Below are positions 12,355 through 23,411 of a stretch of DNA of 64,000 nucleotides, one piece after another. A model generated the notes under the pieces. It saw only the letters and a list, made by a program, of their open reading frames with translations. It did no database searches and was not told where the DNA came from. Numbering within the stretch: the stretch's first letter is position 1; the number at the start of each line of letters is the position of its first letter. The stretch is from Aquarana catesbeiana (Eukaryota > Chordata > Amphibia > Anura > Ranidae): positions 498,507,106 to 498,571,105 of the forward strand of contig NC_133328.1 of the NCBI RefSeq assembly GCF_042186555.1. The letters are read 5' to 3'. The translations under genes and the position numbers were made by a program.

Positions 12355-12993
12355 CAAACACAGATTTAGATCTCTAAATGGGAAAGGGCTGTCTGCTCCC
12401 CTTCTCCCTGTGCACACTGGAGGAATTCTTGTGCAGCTGACAGTGTACTTTAATATGTTGCACTGTATGTATTTGTTGTATAGTGTTGTTTCTTAGACCT
12501 TAAACGCTAAAGGCACGGTTGCTGGTGTGAGCTGTGAGGAAACGTCGATCCCAGCGCATCACACTGTTTACTTTTGACTTTCTGTATTTTTTTTTGTTAG
12601 AACTTTATTGAAACATCACAAGTGACATTTCATTCAGTTCTGTTTCTGGCAAGACAGTGGATTGCATCACACCACGCCGCACTGCACTATAAAAAAAAAA
12701 AAAAAAAAAAAAAAGGCTGCATGAACTGGTCTTATAGGAAACCAGGCTTTTTGTCTAGTAAAGCCTGGAGCAGTGATGTCACCCACAGGCTTTACTAGCC
12801 CATCTGTTGTTAGCACTTCCTCCTCTCACCTGAAGGCCCGCAGGCTGACACAGGAGTCGGATCATGTGACCAGACCAGAACAGCCTGAAAATAGTATGTA
12901 CATCTTTCTTACACAAGTTATTTAGCATACAGTGGGTATTAGAAGGGGATGGGACAGTTTTAAGGCTAGTTAGGTATAAGCTGGAATTCCACT
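12355..12993. other. No gene seen; poly(A) run
   Basis: It contains an A run at about 12690-12714 and no recognised gene or element ends. Confidence 0.4.
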
Positions 12994-13562
12994 TTAAAAC
13001 AGTAACAAACCCACATAAATATTGCAACTTATCAATTCTTAAATGTGGTGGCTGTAATAGTTTTATTCTGTAGGCTGTTTTCCTTTCACCTGGTGATTTA
13101 CCCAGTGACACATTTCCTGTGTTAAGGTGCCTCCACTCAGGATAAAGGAGCAACAGATACACCCTTGAACAGCAGCAATGTCAATTCAGGAAGAAAGTAG
13201 CATTAGATGCACTAACATATTCAGATGGACTTGATTAAGAAGTTAAAGCCAAACTCCAGCTAGCACTTTTGTGGTTACAGCAACAATGTTTTTCTTTTGG
13301 GATAAGGGTTTTACATAAATGGAGAACAAAATGATTGCTGCAAACACCCCTGTCAGTGTTAAATGTTTTTTCTCAACTTTCTAACCGCTACTTTGTCTGG
13401 AAAGAGTGGGCTGTTAAAGCAAGTTGAAAAATAACAGAATTGTTGGCACGATCACCTGGTGAAAATAATGAAAAAAAGCCTAAAAAGAAAACGAATGCAG
13501 CCACCACATATGAGAATTGGTAAGCTACGATATAATACATTTTGTTTTTAATACTGCTTTAA
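12994..13562. mobile_element. TTAA-flanked MITE, copy 1
   Basis: About 565 bp between TTAA sites. Subterminal inverted repeats are CTTATCAATTCTTAAATGTGG on the left and CACATATGAGAATTGGTAAG on the right. The interior blocks GATAAAGGAGCAA, CAGCAGCAATG and AAAACGAATGCAGCCA recur in order in the copy at 39552-40111. A TTAA target fits Kolobok- or piggyBac-type mobilisation. The right edge runs into a 23-bp duplication (13548-13590). Confidence 0.65.
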
Positions 13563-13650
13563 TGCCTGCTTTAATACTGCTTTAATGCCTGAACCCAGTT
13601 TTGCAACATATGTGTTTGTATGTGTAACTGTGCAAATCTTTGCAACTGCT

Positions 13651-14188
13651 TAGTGCAGCCTTTTTCAAAGGCACCCTGGGGTGCCTTCACATTTCTTCAG
13701 GGATGCCTTACCAAAATACCTACAAAATGTCCTAATTTGCATAAAGCCAGTGGGGTGGACATGTCCTTCTGGCTTAGTTCGCCCTCTCCCATGGGGTCTC
13801 CCTTCGGGGGAGCCCCACCTAGTACTTAGGTGGGTCTATTTTGGCAGACCCTCCAAAGAATGGGGTCCGTCTGGTTTTGGCCAGATGGACCAAGTGTAAG
13901 TGCCCCAGTCCCTGTCTGGAGCCTAATGCCCCGGGGGATCAGGGCAATGTCCTTCGATTTTGGAGGACCATGTGTACACCCATTGCACGTTTTGTGTATC
14001 ACTCTTTATGTGTGTGCACGTTTTTGGGAGTGTGTTCACACACCACAGGCTTTAAAAAAAAAAAAAAAGTGTGTGGATGTTGTTGCATTATGTAAAACTT
14101 TTAGTTACATTTTTACATTTTAGAATGGGGTGCCTTGTGCATTATTTTAAAGGGTGCCTTGACTGAAAAAAAAAAAGAGAAACACTGA
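13651..14188. mobile_element. hAT-like element with TAGTG..CACTGA ends
   Basis: The left end TAGTGCAGCCTTTTTC and right end AAAAGAGAAACACTGA are imperfect inverted repeats of the CAGTGTTTCTC type. Inside, GGCACCCTGGGGTGCC and GGGTGCCTTGACTG are mirrored. No clear 8-bp duplication was found and no transposase is present. Confidence 0.5.
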
Positions 14189-14225
14189 CTGAATCTGGAG
14201 GAAGTGTGAATAGTAAAGATGATGG

Positions 14226-14420
14226 CTGTGATAAGTCACAGTGATCATATGGTACAAACACGGTCAATTAAGCCCCTTTCACACGGGCAGATAGAATTGT
14301 GCTTTTAGCTGCGGACAGATTAAGTTATCTACTGCAGCTAAATGCACAGTTCTATCTGCCCGTGTGAAAGGGGCCTAATTGAACGTGTTTGAACCATGTG
14401 ATCACTGTGACCTATCACAG
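14226..14420. mobile_element. 195-bp near-perfect palindrome (nested MITE)
   Basis: Both arms read CTGTGATA(A/G)GTCACAG, TGATCAYATGGT, CAAACACG, then AAGCCCCTTTCACACGGG and CAGATAGAA in mirror order, with a loop around 14300-14340. The inner part (14273-14375) has the CCCCTTTCACAC terminus of the Harbinger-like MITEs. The outer part is a different GTGATCAC-type repeat, so one palindrome appears nested in another. It abuts the truncated 5' LTR at 14422. Confidence 0.65.
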
Positions 14421-14421
14421 C

Positions 14422-14627
14422 TATCATCTTTTGACTGCATAAATTCCTCAACCTATTCATCTGTTGTATCCTGTCATCTGCTGTAACCTGATATTCAGAA
14501 TAAAAGCACCTGTGGATGGAATCAGTATTTGGTGAGTTCAAACTATCTGATGAGGATTGTCTTCAGTGATTATATCTTATATGGGCCAAGCATAGAGGTC
14601 TCACAAGAAATAAATCGCTTCACAACA
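14422..14627 (+). repeat. 5' LTR, right part only
   Basis: It matches 19855-20063 almost base for base, including CTCAACCTATTCATCTG, AATAAAAGCACCT (poly(A) signal), GGATGGAATCAGTATTTGG and CATAGAGGTCTCACAAG. The upstream 300 bp of the LTR is absent and is replaced by the palindrome at 14226-14420. Confidence 0.8.
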
Positions 14628-15062
14628 GAGTCAGAATAGTCAAAAGATGTATAGAATTCCCACAGCCTGCTGTGTATATATGTGCAACTGATCTGCAATC
14701 AAGCTCAGTGCCATCCGCCATCTTGTGAAGCACATGGTCGCACAAGTTTACTGCGCCTCATGTGAATGTTAAAAACTGCTTCTCTACATTGAACTGTGTT
14801 ACCCCACCTGTTTAAGCTGCTCTTCGTCTTCTTTAAGAGACCGTACAATTTCTTGCAAAAACATGAAAAATGTCTTGACAAGAATTTGGGCACCCTTTTG
14901 TGGCTGAACCAACGCAGATTCATCATGCCTCTGAACCCGCAGATGTACAGGGGGCAGATTCTGCAGATATTGCCGAACAGAGTGTAGGACCCAAACGTAC
15001 AATACAACCTACACAGAAACTCAGAAAACTATGAAGCCACTAGAGACGAGTTCTCCAGCAAT

Positions 15063-15717
15063 ATGTCAGACTTATGGGACAGAACTTCACACTGCATGTC
15101 AGTTTTGTCACACTTTAATGATCAACCAGCTGAACTAAGAGACTCAATAGATCGCTTATCTGCCGCGTACGAACACTACCAGCGGCTGTTTGCAAAATAC
15201 ACAGCTTTCTTGCAGGACTGTAATATAGAGGACTCTTCAGCAGAACTGACCAGGGCTGATGCACTAAACCAGCAGAGAGATCTCTTAGTGCAAAATGCCC
15301 AGTGTAAGGCAGAACTCCCCATTGGTCAGATCTCACAGATCCACATCAACCAAGCACACTACACGTTCTTCTAGATCCTCTCACTCCATAAGTTCAACAT
15401 TAAGCGATAAGATAATAGAGGCCCATGCTGATGCGGAATCAAAAAAAGTGCAAAACTGCTTCGCCAGAAGAGAAGCAGAAATAGAAACACAAAGGGCAAC
15501 ACAAAAGGCAAAGATGAAAGCTCAACAAGCAGAGGCAGATTCTCAAACACAAAGGGCAACACAAAAGGCAAAGATGAAAGCTCAACAAGCAGAGGCAGAT
15601 TCCCAATTAAAGACACAAAGGGCAAAGCTGAAAGCTCAACAAGCAGAGGCAGATTCCCAATTAAAGACACAAAAGGCAAAGATGAAAGCTCAACAGGCAG
15701 AGGCAGATTCCAATTAG
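15063..15717 (+). pseudogene. BEL/Pao gag, N-terminal part with tandem repeats
   Basis: The first ORF (15063-15374) has a helical, leucine-rich stretch like BEL gag N-termini. A frame change leads to 15295-15717, a charged coiled-coil-like region. In it AKMKAQQAEADSQ recurs four times within 63-66 bp DNA repeats (about 15487-15715), which implies recent tandem duplication. The next frame (15795-16223) is proline/threonine rich. No catalytic function is expected. The frame breaks could be real decay or sequencing indels in the repeat. Confidence 0.6.
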
Positions 15718-15794
15718 ATTCCCAATTAAAGATTCTGCAAATAGAAAGGGATGAAGCAGCTGCTCTAACAAGGCTGAGAGTCCTCGAACAAGCA

Positions 15795-17232
15795 ATGGGA
15801 GAAAGTGCTAACTCAGACTGGTCCATCCCAGCAGAATTGCAAGTCCCAGTTGAACGCACCAGTGAAAATGTACTAAAGCATAATGTTTGCAATGATACAG
15901 AGTTATCTCCTGTACGTCTTACTAACACTGTTCTGACTCTCAACACAGAGACCTCTCATCTCCAAATGCCTGAGCCTCTTCAAGTCTACAACACAAGTGC
16001 ATCTATGCAGCAAACCGCATCACCTCTTGCTGACAACAAGGTGACTTCCAGTGACAAGCCGCAGCTCAAGCCACAGCCAACACAAGCCTTAGGGACTACA
16101 CCACAGTTAAACGCTCCTGCAACATCATTTCATCCTGGTAAACCTCACCTTCACCAGAGAACTTTCACACCCGAGGGGTTCCACAAGTTACTTTGTCACC
16201 GAAGAGTGAGAGACCAGACTTGAATGACTTTGCCAGATATATGGTACGCCGTGAGCTCATTAACACTACCCTCTCAAGGTTTGACGACTGTCCGGAGAGC
16301 TACAGGGCCTGGAGATCAACCTTCAAGGCTATTATTGGTGATCTCAACCTTACCACCAAGGAGGAACTTGATTTGCTCATAAAGTGGCTGGGACCAGAAT
16401 CTGCAGGTTGTGTTAAAAGACTGAGAACAGTGCATGTAGACCACCCGGATGCAGGTCTTGTTGCTGCATGGCAAGACATGAGCAAGCCTATGGTAGCTCT
16501 GAAACCATAGAAAGCGCTCTATTCAAGAGACTGCAGAACTTCCCAAAAATAGGGAACAAAGACTAACGCAAGCTCCAAGATCTGAGTGATCTTCTCATGG
16601 AGCTGGAGTTGGCAAAGACAGACCCACGTCTATCTGAACTAAGCTTCCTGGACACTGCTCATGGTGTCAATCCAGTGGTGTCTAAACTGCCATACGGCCT
16701 GCAAAAGAAATGGGCACAACAAGGCTCAAGGTACAAAAGAGACTATAACGTATCTTTTCCTCCATTCGCATATTTCAGTGAACCCAACTTGCCTGCTTCA
16801 TCTGCTTCATCAAGGTATGATAACATAGCAGCTAAACGTAGAGACTTTAATAGAGCAATATCTGTTAAAAGGACAGATATCTCACCAACCGTATTCTCTC
16901 CTGCTCACCAGAGCGATTCGGGTGACAGAGATAAAGACCCTAATCGTCAGTGCCCTATTCACAAGAAGCCTCACCCCTTAAAGAAATGTTGTGGGCTTAG
17001 GGCAAAGACGCTACAAGAGCGCAGGGGGATTCTTCAGAAACTTGGAATATGTTACAGGTGCTGTGCTTGTTACGGACATTTTGCTAAAGATTGTAAAGTT
17101 GTCATCAAGTGCACAGAATGTTACAACTATGCATCCAGGCCCACCCTCAGACAATTCACAGCAGCCTCCTACCTCCAGCCCTATCTCAAGTCATGGTGGG
17201 GAGCAACAAGGTCATGCTCCAGCCACAGCTAA
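15795..17232 (+). pseudogene. BEL/Pao gag C-terminal part with Cys-rich knuckles
   Basis: It is spread over three frames: 15795-16223, 16193-16510 and 16597-17232. The second has YRAWRSTFKAIIGDL and LDLLIKWLGPESAG, typical of the BEL/Pao gag domain. The third ends with CPIHKKPHPLKKC, CYRCCACYGHFAKDC and CTEC, which are the zinc-knuckle-like Cys/His clusters placed before protease in this clade. The frameshifts near 16200 and 16515 inactivate it. Confidence 0.7.
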
Positions 17233-17299
17233 TTTTGGCTGAGCTACGATATGCCTAGTCAAGATATACCCAAAGGGTCAACCTGAGGAAGCTACTAGG

Positions 17300-18108
17300 A
17301 TGTATGCCATAATACATGAACAGAGCAACAGATCCCTGGTTAAGCCTAAATTCTTTGAGATCTTTGGGATAGAGGTACATTCATCACCGTATACTCTCAG
17401 AACCTGTTCTGGTCGTGAAGAGACCTTCCGTAGAAGAGCCGATGGGTTCATGGTCTCTCATATCAATAAGGGAGAGGGCATACCCCTACCAACATTAGTC
17501 GAGTGTGACCAGATGAAAGGGAAGAAATTCCTATTCCAGAGGCTGTATATCACCATCCTCACTTGAGGCACCTTGTTAATGAAATTCCTGCAATGGGCAA
17601 GAATGCTGAAATCTTGATCTTGCTAGGAAGAGACATTCCCAGAGTACACAAAGTACGCAAGCAGTGCAATGGACCTGATGATGCCCCTTACGCACCAAAA
17701 CTTGATCTAGGCTGGGTAATCGTGGGCGACGTATGCTTGGATAGAATGAGTACGTCATCCGAGATCCACTCCTTCAAAACTTACATGTTAGGAAACGGAC
17801 GTGCATCCCACTTCAAACAGTGCCCTCACCATTATAAAGTAAAAGAGAAGCCTCTTGACATCCAAGTACCTTATGTCACTCCTAACCTTTGTGATGACAT
17901 CCTAGGTACCACAGTGTTTTGCACTACAAGTGATGACAACAAAATAGCCTTGTCGGTCGAAGACAGAGTTTATCAAAATAATGGAAAAGAATTCTTCCAG
18001 GATCTAACAGCTGGGTTGCACCATTACCTCTTCGTGCTGCATGGGTTAAACTCCCAACCAATCGTGAACAGGCTCTATCCAGATTCAACTCACTTCAAGG
18101 AACACTGA
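17300..18108 (+). pseudogene. BEL/Pao protease-region and pol N-terminus
   Basis: Two overlapping frames (17300-17566, 17563-18108). The second contains ILLGRDIPRVHKVR, then PYAPKLDLGWVIVGDVCL, the conserved block after the aspartic protease in BEL/Pao pol. A canonical active-site triplet was not seen, so the protease core itself appears degraded. The sequence then reads VEDRVYQNNGKEFF, the lead-in to RT, and stops. The following RT palm with its catalytic aspartates is absent. Confidence 0.65.
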
Positions 18109-18128
18109 AGGACCATTTCATCACCTTT

Positions 18129-19351
18129 ATGAAAAGTATCTTTGACAATGATGGTATGTTAAGGGTTGGTGGACGTTTAAACAAGGCTGAGTTAAGTGAG
18201 CAAGAACAGAATCATCTCATTATACCTGCTCACCATCACATTACCACTTTGCTCATATGGCACTACCAAGAAGAGGTTAAGCACCAAGGTAGACACTTCA
18301 CAGAGGGTGCCATAAGAGCTGCAGGCCTTTTGATTATAGGAGCAAATAGACAGATCACAGCTACACTGCACAGCTGTGTTCAGTGCCGCAAACTGAGAGG
18401 GAAACATCAGCAACAGCAAATGTCAGATTTGCCAGCTGACAGGTTAAGTACTGACCCACCTTTCACTCATGTTGGTCTGGATGTCCTTGGGCCATGGATG
18501 GTAACAGCCCGTAGAACTCAAGGTGGCCAAGCAAATAGCAAACGATGGGCCGTTCTTGCATGAGTGTGTGTGCAGTACACATTGAAGTAATGAAACTTGA
18601 GGCATCCATAGATTCTATCAATGCTTTAAGACGATTCCTAGGCATCAGAGGACCATTTAAGACACTACGATCTGACTGTGGAACTAGTTTAGTTGGAGCC
18701 TGTCGAGAGTTACAGCTCAACTCTAGGCCAATCCAAGACTTTTTAGTTGAAAAAGGCTGTACATGGATTTTCAATCCTCATTCTTTCCACATGGGTGGCT
18801 CATGGGAGAGAATGATAGGCATCACACGTAAAATATTGGACTCTATGCTAATGGACTTTAACTCCACAAGACTTACCCACGCGATTCTAACCACCTTCCT
18901 GGCAGAGGCATTTGCCATAATCAATTCAAGAACACTTGTTCCAGTGTCCAAAGATCCCAACTATCCTTACCCCAGCTACTCTTCTTACCCAGAAGCTTGG
19001 GTCTGTTTCTGTACTAGATGGGAACTTTAAAGCAGGAAATCTGTGCTATGACCAGTGGAAGCGAGTATAACACCTCGCCAACTGCTTCTGGAATCGTTGG
19101 AAGATGGAGTATCTTTCTACTCTGCAAGGACGCAGGAAATGGACCCTAATATACAAGTTGGAGATCTTGTTCTGCTTAAGGACAAGCAAGCCGAAAGAAT
19201 CGAATGGCCCATGGGACTTATTGTAAAGAGCGTTCCTAGTGATGACGGTAAGGTACGTAAGGTGGAGGTGAAGGTTTCAAGACCAGGGACTGTAAAGACT
19301 TTCATCAGACCTATCACGGAACTTATTCTGCTCTTGCCCTTTGGAGAATGA
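18129..19351 (+). pseudogene. BEL/Pao integrase, three broken frames
   Basis: 18129-18563 begins with GMLRVGGRLNKAELSEQEQ and the His/Cys zinc-binding domain (HHH...CVQCRKLRGKH). It continues into HVGLDVLGPW with the first catalytic Asp. 18545-19030 carries LRSDCGTSLVGA (second Asp) and HMGGSWERMIG (catalytic Glu), so a D,D,E core is recognisable. 19055-19351 is the C-terminal domain with QVGDLVLLKDKQAERIEWPMG. Frameshifts near 18555 and 19030 break the reading frame. Integrase would insert the cDNA copy into chromosomes. This is the best-preserved part of the element. Confidence 0.8.
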
Positions 19352-19549
19352 ACTTGTTTGCCTACGCTGCTGGATCCTACCTGTGACTTCAAGAAGAAAG
19401 TGTCTTGGACTTTAGTTGACATAACTTGAAGCCTTGAATTACAAGTTATTTTTATTGCATTATATGCATGTTCTTTTTATGTATTTCAGGTCTTTAAGAC
19501 ATCTAGCAAATTACATTGTTTGTTATTTGCAGTTGCATAACTACCGTTC

Positions 19550-20063
19550 TGTTGCATATAGTGACATTTACCATGCCAGACGGGGAGTGCTACCCCAACG
19601 GGGCATAGAATTTATATAGTCTTTTCCTAACCATTTTCTATGGACGTGTATATTTAGTTCACATTCTGCCATCTAGTGACCTTTTGTGGTAATGCACTTT
19701 TTTTCTTATGTTCTTTTTCCCTGATGCTATGACACACTTCCTTTGTATGTAATGATCCACCCTTCTTCCTGTGATTGTACTTCCTGTGTCATGGATGCAG
19801 CTAACAGGCCACATGTAGCAGGACACATGTATTCTGCATAGTAAGCTACAGACAATATCATCTTTTGACCGCATAAATACCTCAACCTATTCATCTGCTG
19901 TATCCTGTCATCTGCTGTAACCTGATGATCAGAATAAAAGCACCTTTGTGGATGGAATCAGTATTTGGTGAGTTCAAACTATCTGATGAGGATTGTCTTC
20001 AGTGATTATATCTTTTACTGGCCAGGCATAGAGGTCTCACAAGGGATAAATCGCTTCGCAACA
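19550..20063 (+). repeat. 3' LTR, complete
   Basis: It starts TGTTGCATATAGTG and ends TTCGCAACA (TG..CA). Near the start is CCAGACGGGGAGTGCTACCC, a motif usual in BEL/Pao LTR starts. AATAAAAGCACC near 19934 is a poly(A) signal. The similarity to the 5' copy continues a few bases past the end (GAGTTAGAATAG vs GAGTCAGAATAG), so the true edge may be slightly farther right. Confidence 0.75.
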
Positions 20064-20168
20064 TTCGGAGTTAGAATAGTGATGGAGCACAGCTGTTCTC
20101 GGGAGGACGTCATATGACATAGGTTTCCTGCCTGAATGTCATTTTACAGTGACCCGGGCAGGAAGCAG

Positions 20169-20636
20169 TTAAAGTGGTTGCAAACCTCAGATATGAATAA
20201 AACATATCCCTCTATAGTGTGTACTGGTCTCAATTAAGATACTAGGTGCTACTTTTGTCTCCTGCTTCATTCTTCTGCTATCAGCATGAATCACTTCTGA
20301 CAAGTTTTCCTGACACCAAGAGAAAAATGACAGGGGAGGGGCCTCCAGCTGATTGACAGCCTCAGCTCTTTTCCTGTGTGCTGTGTGGAAGGGGGTGTGT
20401 CCCTTCCCTCCAATCAGCTTTCAGAGCTCTCCTTACTGAGCTCTGCAGAGTATAACTTCAGCTCTCTGCCCCCTGTTTCTGAACTCTCATACAAGCTTTA
20501 AAATTGAACGGATGTAGAGAAGAAAGGGCTGCAGATAGACAGATACAACTAATGTAGGATGATTTGTTTCATCTCTGTGTATCACCTGAGGCCAGCAACT
20601 AAACTGAATATATGTAAAGGTTTACAACCACTTTAA
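20169..20636. mobile_element. TTAA-flanked MITE
   Basis: It begins TTAAAGTGGTTGCAAACC and ends GGTTTACAACCACTTTAA, near-perfect inverted repeats at TTAA sites. The 468 bp element is non-coding and of Kolobok- or piggyBac-type target choice. Confidence 0.75.
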
Positions 20637-21029
20637 AGAAGTCATCTAACTAACTTTCATTTTGTTGCTCCTGTCCCCTAGAGGTTTTTGAAAACTGACA
20701 ATTTTATTGATTTTCTAAAATTTCCAACAGAAAATTTAAGAAATGTGCATTGTTATAGAAAGCGTATGTCTGGCAAGTTACCAACATACATTGTGGCTAG
20801 TGATAAAACTCAGTTAAGACATGCAAATCATACATCCAGAGACAGTATGTGCTATCATCAGGTTGAGTAGGATTCAGAATTTCTGTAGCACAGAGTCTAA
20901 CCTGCAGAAGTGCATGTGGACGTGTGGAGGAGAAGAGTAGTAAAATGAGAAGGTTAGGAAGAATCAGAAAAGCGAGAGAAAGCGGAGATGACCAGATAGA
21001 GAATAGTGGGGGAGGAAGGATAGGAGAGG

Positions 21030-22025
21030 ACAACCACCCGCTTTAGGGGCTCTGCACCGCCCAGGGACACCAACCACAAGCGACCCCCTTGAGGTCTTCA
21101 TCAGGGTATCAGGTTGTAGGGGTCTCCAGCATAACCTATGGCTCCCACACGCGATTGTGTGTATCAGTAGTATTATTTAGATAGTCTGTCAGGTACTCCA
21201 TCCTTTTAACATCTGTGATCCTGAAGTGCAGTTCAAACAGGGAGGGGGTTTCCCACCTTTTCCATTTCAGGACCACCAAACACCACGTTGCTGTTAGCAC
21301 CTGGGCTGAGAGCTTTTTAGACAGTTTAGAAAAGGAGGGGGGTGGGAAGCCCAGGAGAAACGTTTTCGGGTTGAAGGGCACCCAGGAACCAAAGATGGAG
21401 GGGAGTAAAGAGTGTACTGCCTGCCAGTAGGGGACAATTAGAGGGTAGGTCCAGTAGGTATGATATAACATCCCCATATCTTTACAACAGCGCCAACAGC
21501 GGGGATCGGCAGAGGGGTATATGCAGTGGAGCAGGTCAGGGGTTTGGTACCAATGGATTAAAATCTTGTATTGATTTTCTTTATAGAGCGTACAGATTGG
21601 AGCTCTTAGAGGCCTGTGACCATATGAGCTGCCACATCTTCAGGGGTATATCCTCACCCAGGGCATGCTCCCACTTGCGCATTTAGGCATGTTGAGGTCC
21701 GATTGGCGAAAAATCCATGGTCAGGAGTTGGTAGGTGCGCAAAATCATACCTTTAGGGGACAAGCCCTCTAGACATATTTTTTCAAATTCGGTTAAGGGG
21801 GAGAATTGAAGGTTCGTTACCAAAGATTGCGCATAGTTGCATATTTGTAGGTAATTAAAAAAAGGCCTGTCTGGGTAAGTCAAAGGCACCTTGCAGATCT
21901 TGAAAGGATTGCAAGGTTCTGGTTCTGGTGTCCACCAATTGACTGTAGCAAAATAAGGCCCTATCCATCCAAAGTGAGACATCTGCGAGATCAAGCTGTC
22001 CGGGACATTGGGTGTAAATAGAAAT
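21030..22025 (-). pseudogene. L1/Tx1-like LINE ORF2, C-terminal remnant
   Basis: Minus-strand frames give, in order, PFFNYLQICNYAQSL, LTEFEKICLEGLSPKG and YQLLTMD (21683-21994). A second stretch near 21480-21660 contains a tryptophan-rich conserved segment. The last frame has HTYWTYPLIVPYWQAV and FLLGFPPPSF (21136-21477). This order matches the region downstream of the reverse transcriptase in L1-group ORF2. RT and endonuclease are absent, as expected for a 5'-truncated LINE. The 3' end is near 21030. Confidence 0.7.
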
Positions 22026-22840
22026 TAGGTGACCAGGGAGGAAGTGGTGGTAAGTGGGTACGTCGATTTAGCACGCCGCCATAATGTTCGTGAGAACACC
22101 ATTGGCCCTAATAGCTGTAACCCACCAGGCGGTACATTCGAACTCCACAACATGGAATTCGGGTGGGTGGGGCCAACCACAGCTTCTCAATTTGTGTCCA
22201 TCGATTATAAGCGTGGAGGGTACAACAAGAGGCTACAGGACGTAACTGAGCTGCTAGATAATACTTGGCTATGTTTGGGAATGCAGGGCCGCCTCGTCCC
22301 CTAGAGGTTTAAAGTGTATTTAGCATTTTATTCCGTCTTTCTATGTGGTCGTCAATATGCCCCTTCCTCCACAATGCTGCCTGATCAAGCAGCTAGCAAT
22401 GTGATGAATAACTGATTGATGGTGCTTGTTTCTGTCTCCATGCACTTACCGGACACCATATGGCATACATAGGGAGGAGACACATGAGTTCCCCTTTCCA
22501 CCCCCTCTGTCTTTTTATTGGTTGCTAGGATGCTGGCTGTCAGGCTGCACAGGATCATTGATTATTGTGGTGCAAGTGGCCACCTGTACCATACAACCAA
22601 TGAAGCTAAGCTGCCCAGTTGATTGCATCTTAGCGACCAATATCATCACATGTCCTTCTGGTCTTTGTTATACAGTACTGTTATACAGTAGAAATAAACC
22701 AAAAAGGAAGAAAAAGGATTGCTAGACATAAATGGATTGAGCAACTTTTGAATAAACATTTTTCTTTACACTTGCATTCCATATCCTAATTTACGTTATA
22801 TAATTTACGTACCTAAAATGAAACAAGGTGGACATTGTCC
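22026..22840. other. Unclassified, no gene seen
   Basis: It contains an 81-91 aa ORF (22029-22304) with no recognisable motif and no splice context. The rest is non-coding. Confidence 0.35.
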
Positions 22841-22929
22841 TATCGCCCAATGAAAAGACGGGGGGTTTGGAACAGAGGAACTGGGTAGGTGCCCTCTAGT
22901 TGACTTGCACACTCCCAGGCACGCTCACT

Positions 22930-23340
22930 AAACAAGGGGCCCCTCAAACCTATCAATGGTTCCAAAACCAAAAGGAGACATTCATTCCATATTTAGATTT
23001 AAAATACTTAAACAGATATCTGTGTGTCTAAACATTTCACATGGAGTTTGCATGATCTGTCATCACTTCTCCGAATCAGGGTAATTTGTGGCATCAGTTG
23101 GCATCCAAGATGCCTATCTTCACATTCCCATCTTTCCCACATATCAAAACTTTCTACCCTTTGTTGTTGGAGACCAACACTTTCAATTTCCCCCCGTTCC
23201 ATTTAGGGATGTCTTTCACACCATGAGTCTTGCTCCACTCCAGGCCCTGCTAAGATCTCAGGGCATCCATTTCACAGGACACATAGGTGTCCTGCTGCTG
23301 AAATACTTTTCAGCCGTAGTCTTGTCCTCCAACATTTAGT
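22930..23340 (+). pseudogene. DIRS reverse transcriptase fragment
   Basis: Broken frames read a KYLNRYL-like stretch, then ASVGIQDAYLHIPIFP, VGDQHFQF and LAPLQALLRSQGIH (23088-23310). This matches the RT fingers/palm segment DIKDAYLHVPI of DIRS elements, with one Asp retained in IQDAYL. The YLDD-type catalytic box that should follow LRSQGIHFTGH is degraded to HIGVLLLK. Confidence 0.7.
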
Positions 23341-23411
23341 TGATGATCCATCTCCTTTAACATTTTGGATGGTTGATCAGCTTTAAGAAGTCTGCCCTCC
23401 AGGGTTATAAT

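Larger units (their letters stand above)
14422..20063 (+). mobile_element. BEL/Pao LTR retrotransposon, defective (no RT/RNase H)
   Basis: The order is partial 5' LTR (14422-14627), gag-like ORFs (15063-17232), protease-region ORFs (17300-18070), integrase (18129-19351) and complete 3' LTR (19550-20063). The pol segment between about 18040 and 18110 jumps from the start of the RT-proximal region to the integrase zinc-binding domain, so RT and RNase H are missing. Frames are broken by several shifts and stops. Assignment rests on BEL/Pao-type integrase wording and its C-terminal GDLVLLKDKQA block. The copy is dead, but it could have been mobilised in trans before decay. Confidence 0.85.

Noticed and set aside
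14547..14553. CTGATGA in the BEL LTR (also 19983) as a hammerhead
   Set aside because: No GAAA, no stem II and no matching GTC strand follow; chance occurrence.
14705..15007. Minus-strand 100-aa ORF in the BEL leader
   Set aside because: It lies between the LTR and gag on the opposite strand, with no recognisable domain.
14422..20063. Endogenous retrovirus (orthoretrovirus)
   Set aside because: Integrase, gag knuckles and LTR start motifs fit BEL/Pao, and no envelope-like ORF is present.
22029..22304. 91-aa ORF
   Set aside because: No motif, no splice context and isolated; insufficient evidence for a gene.
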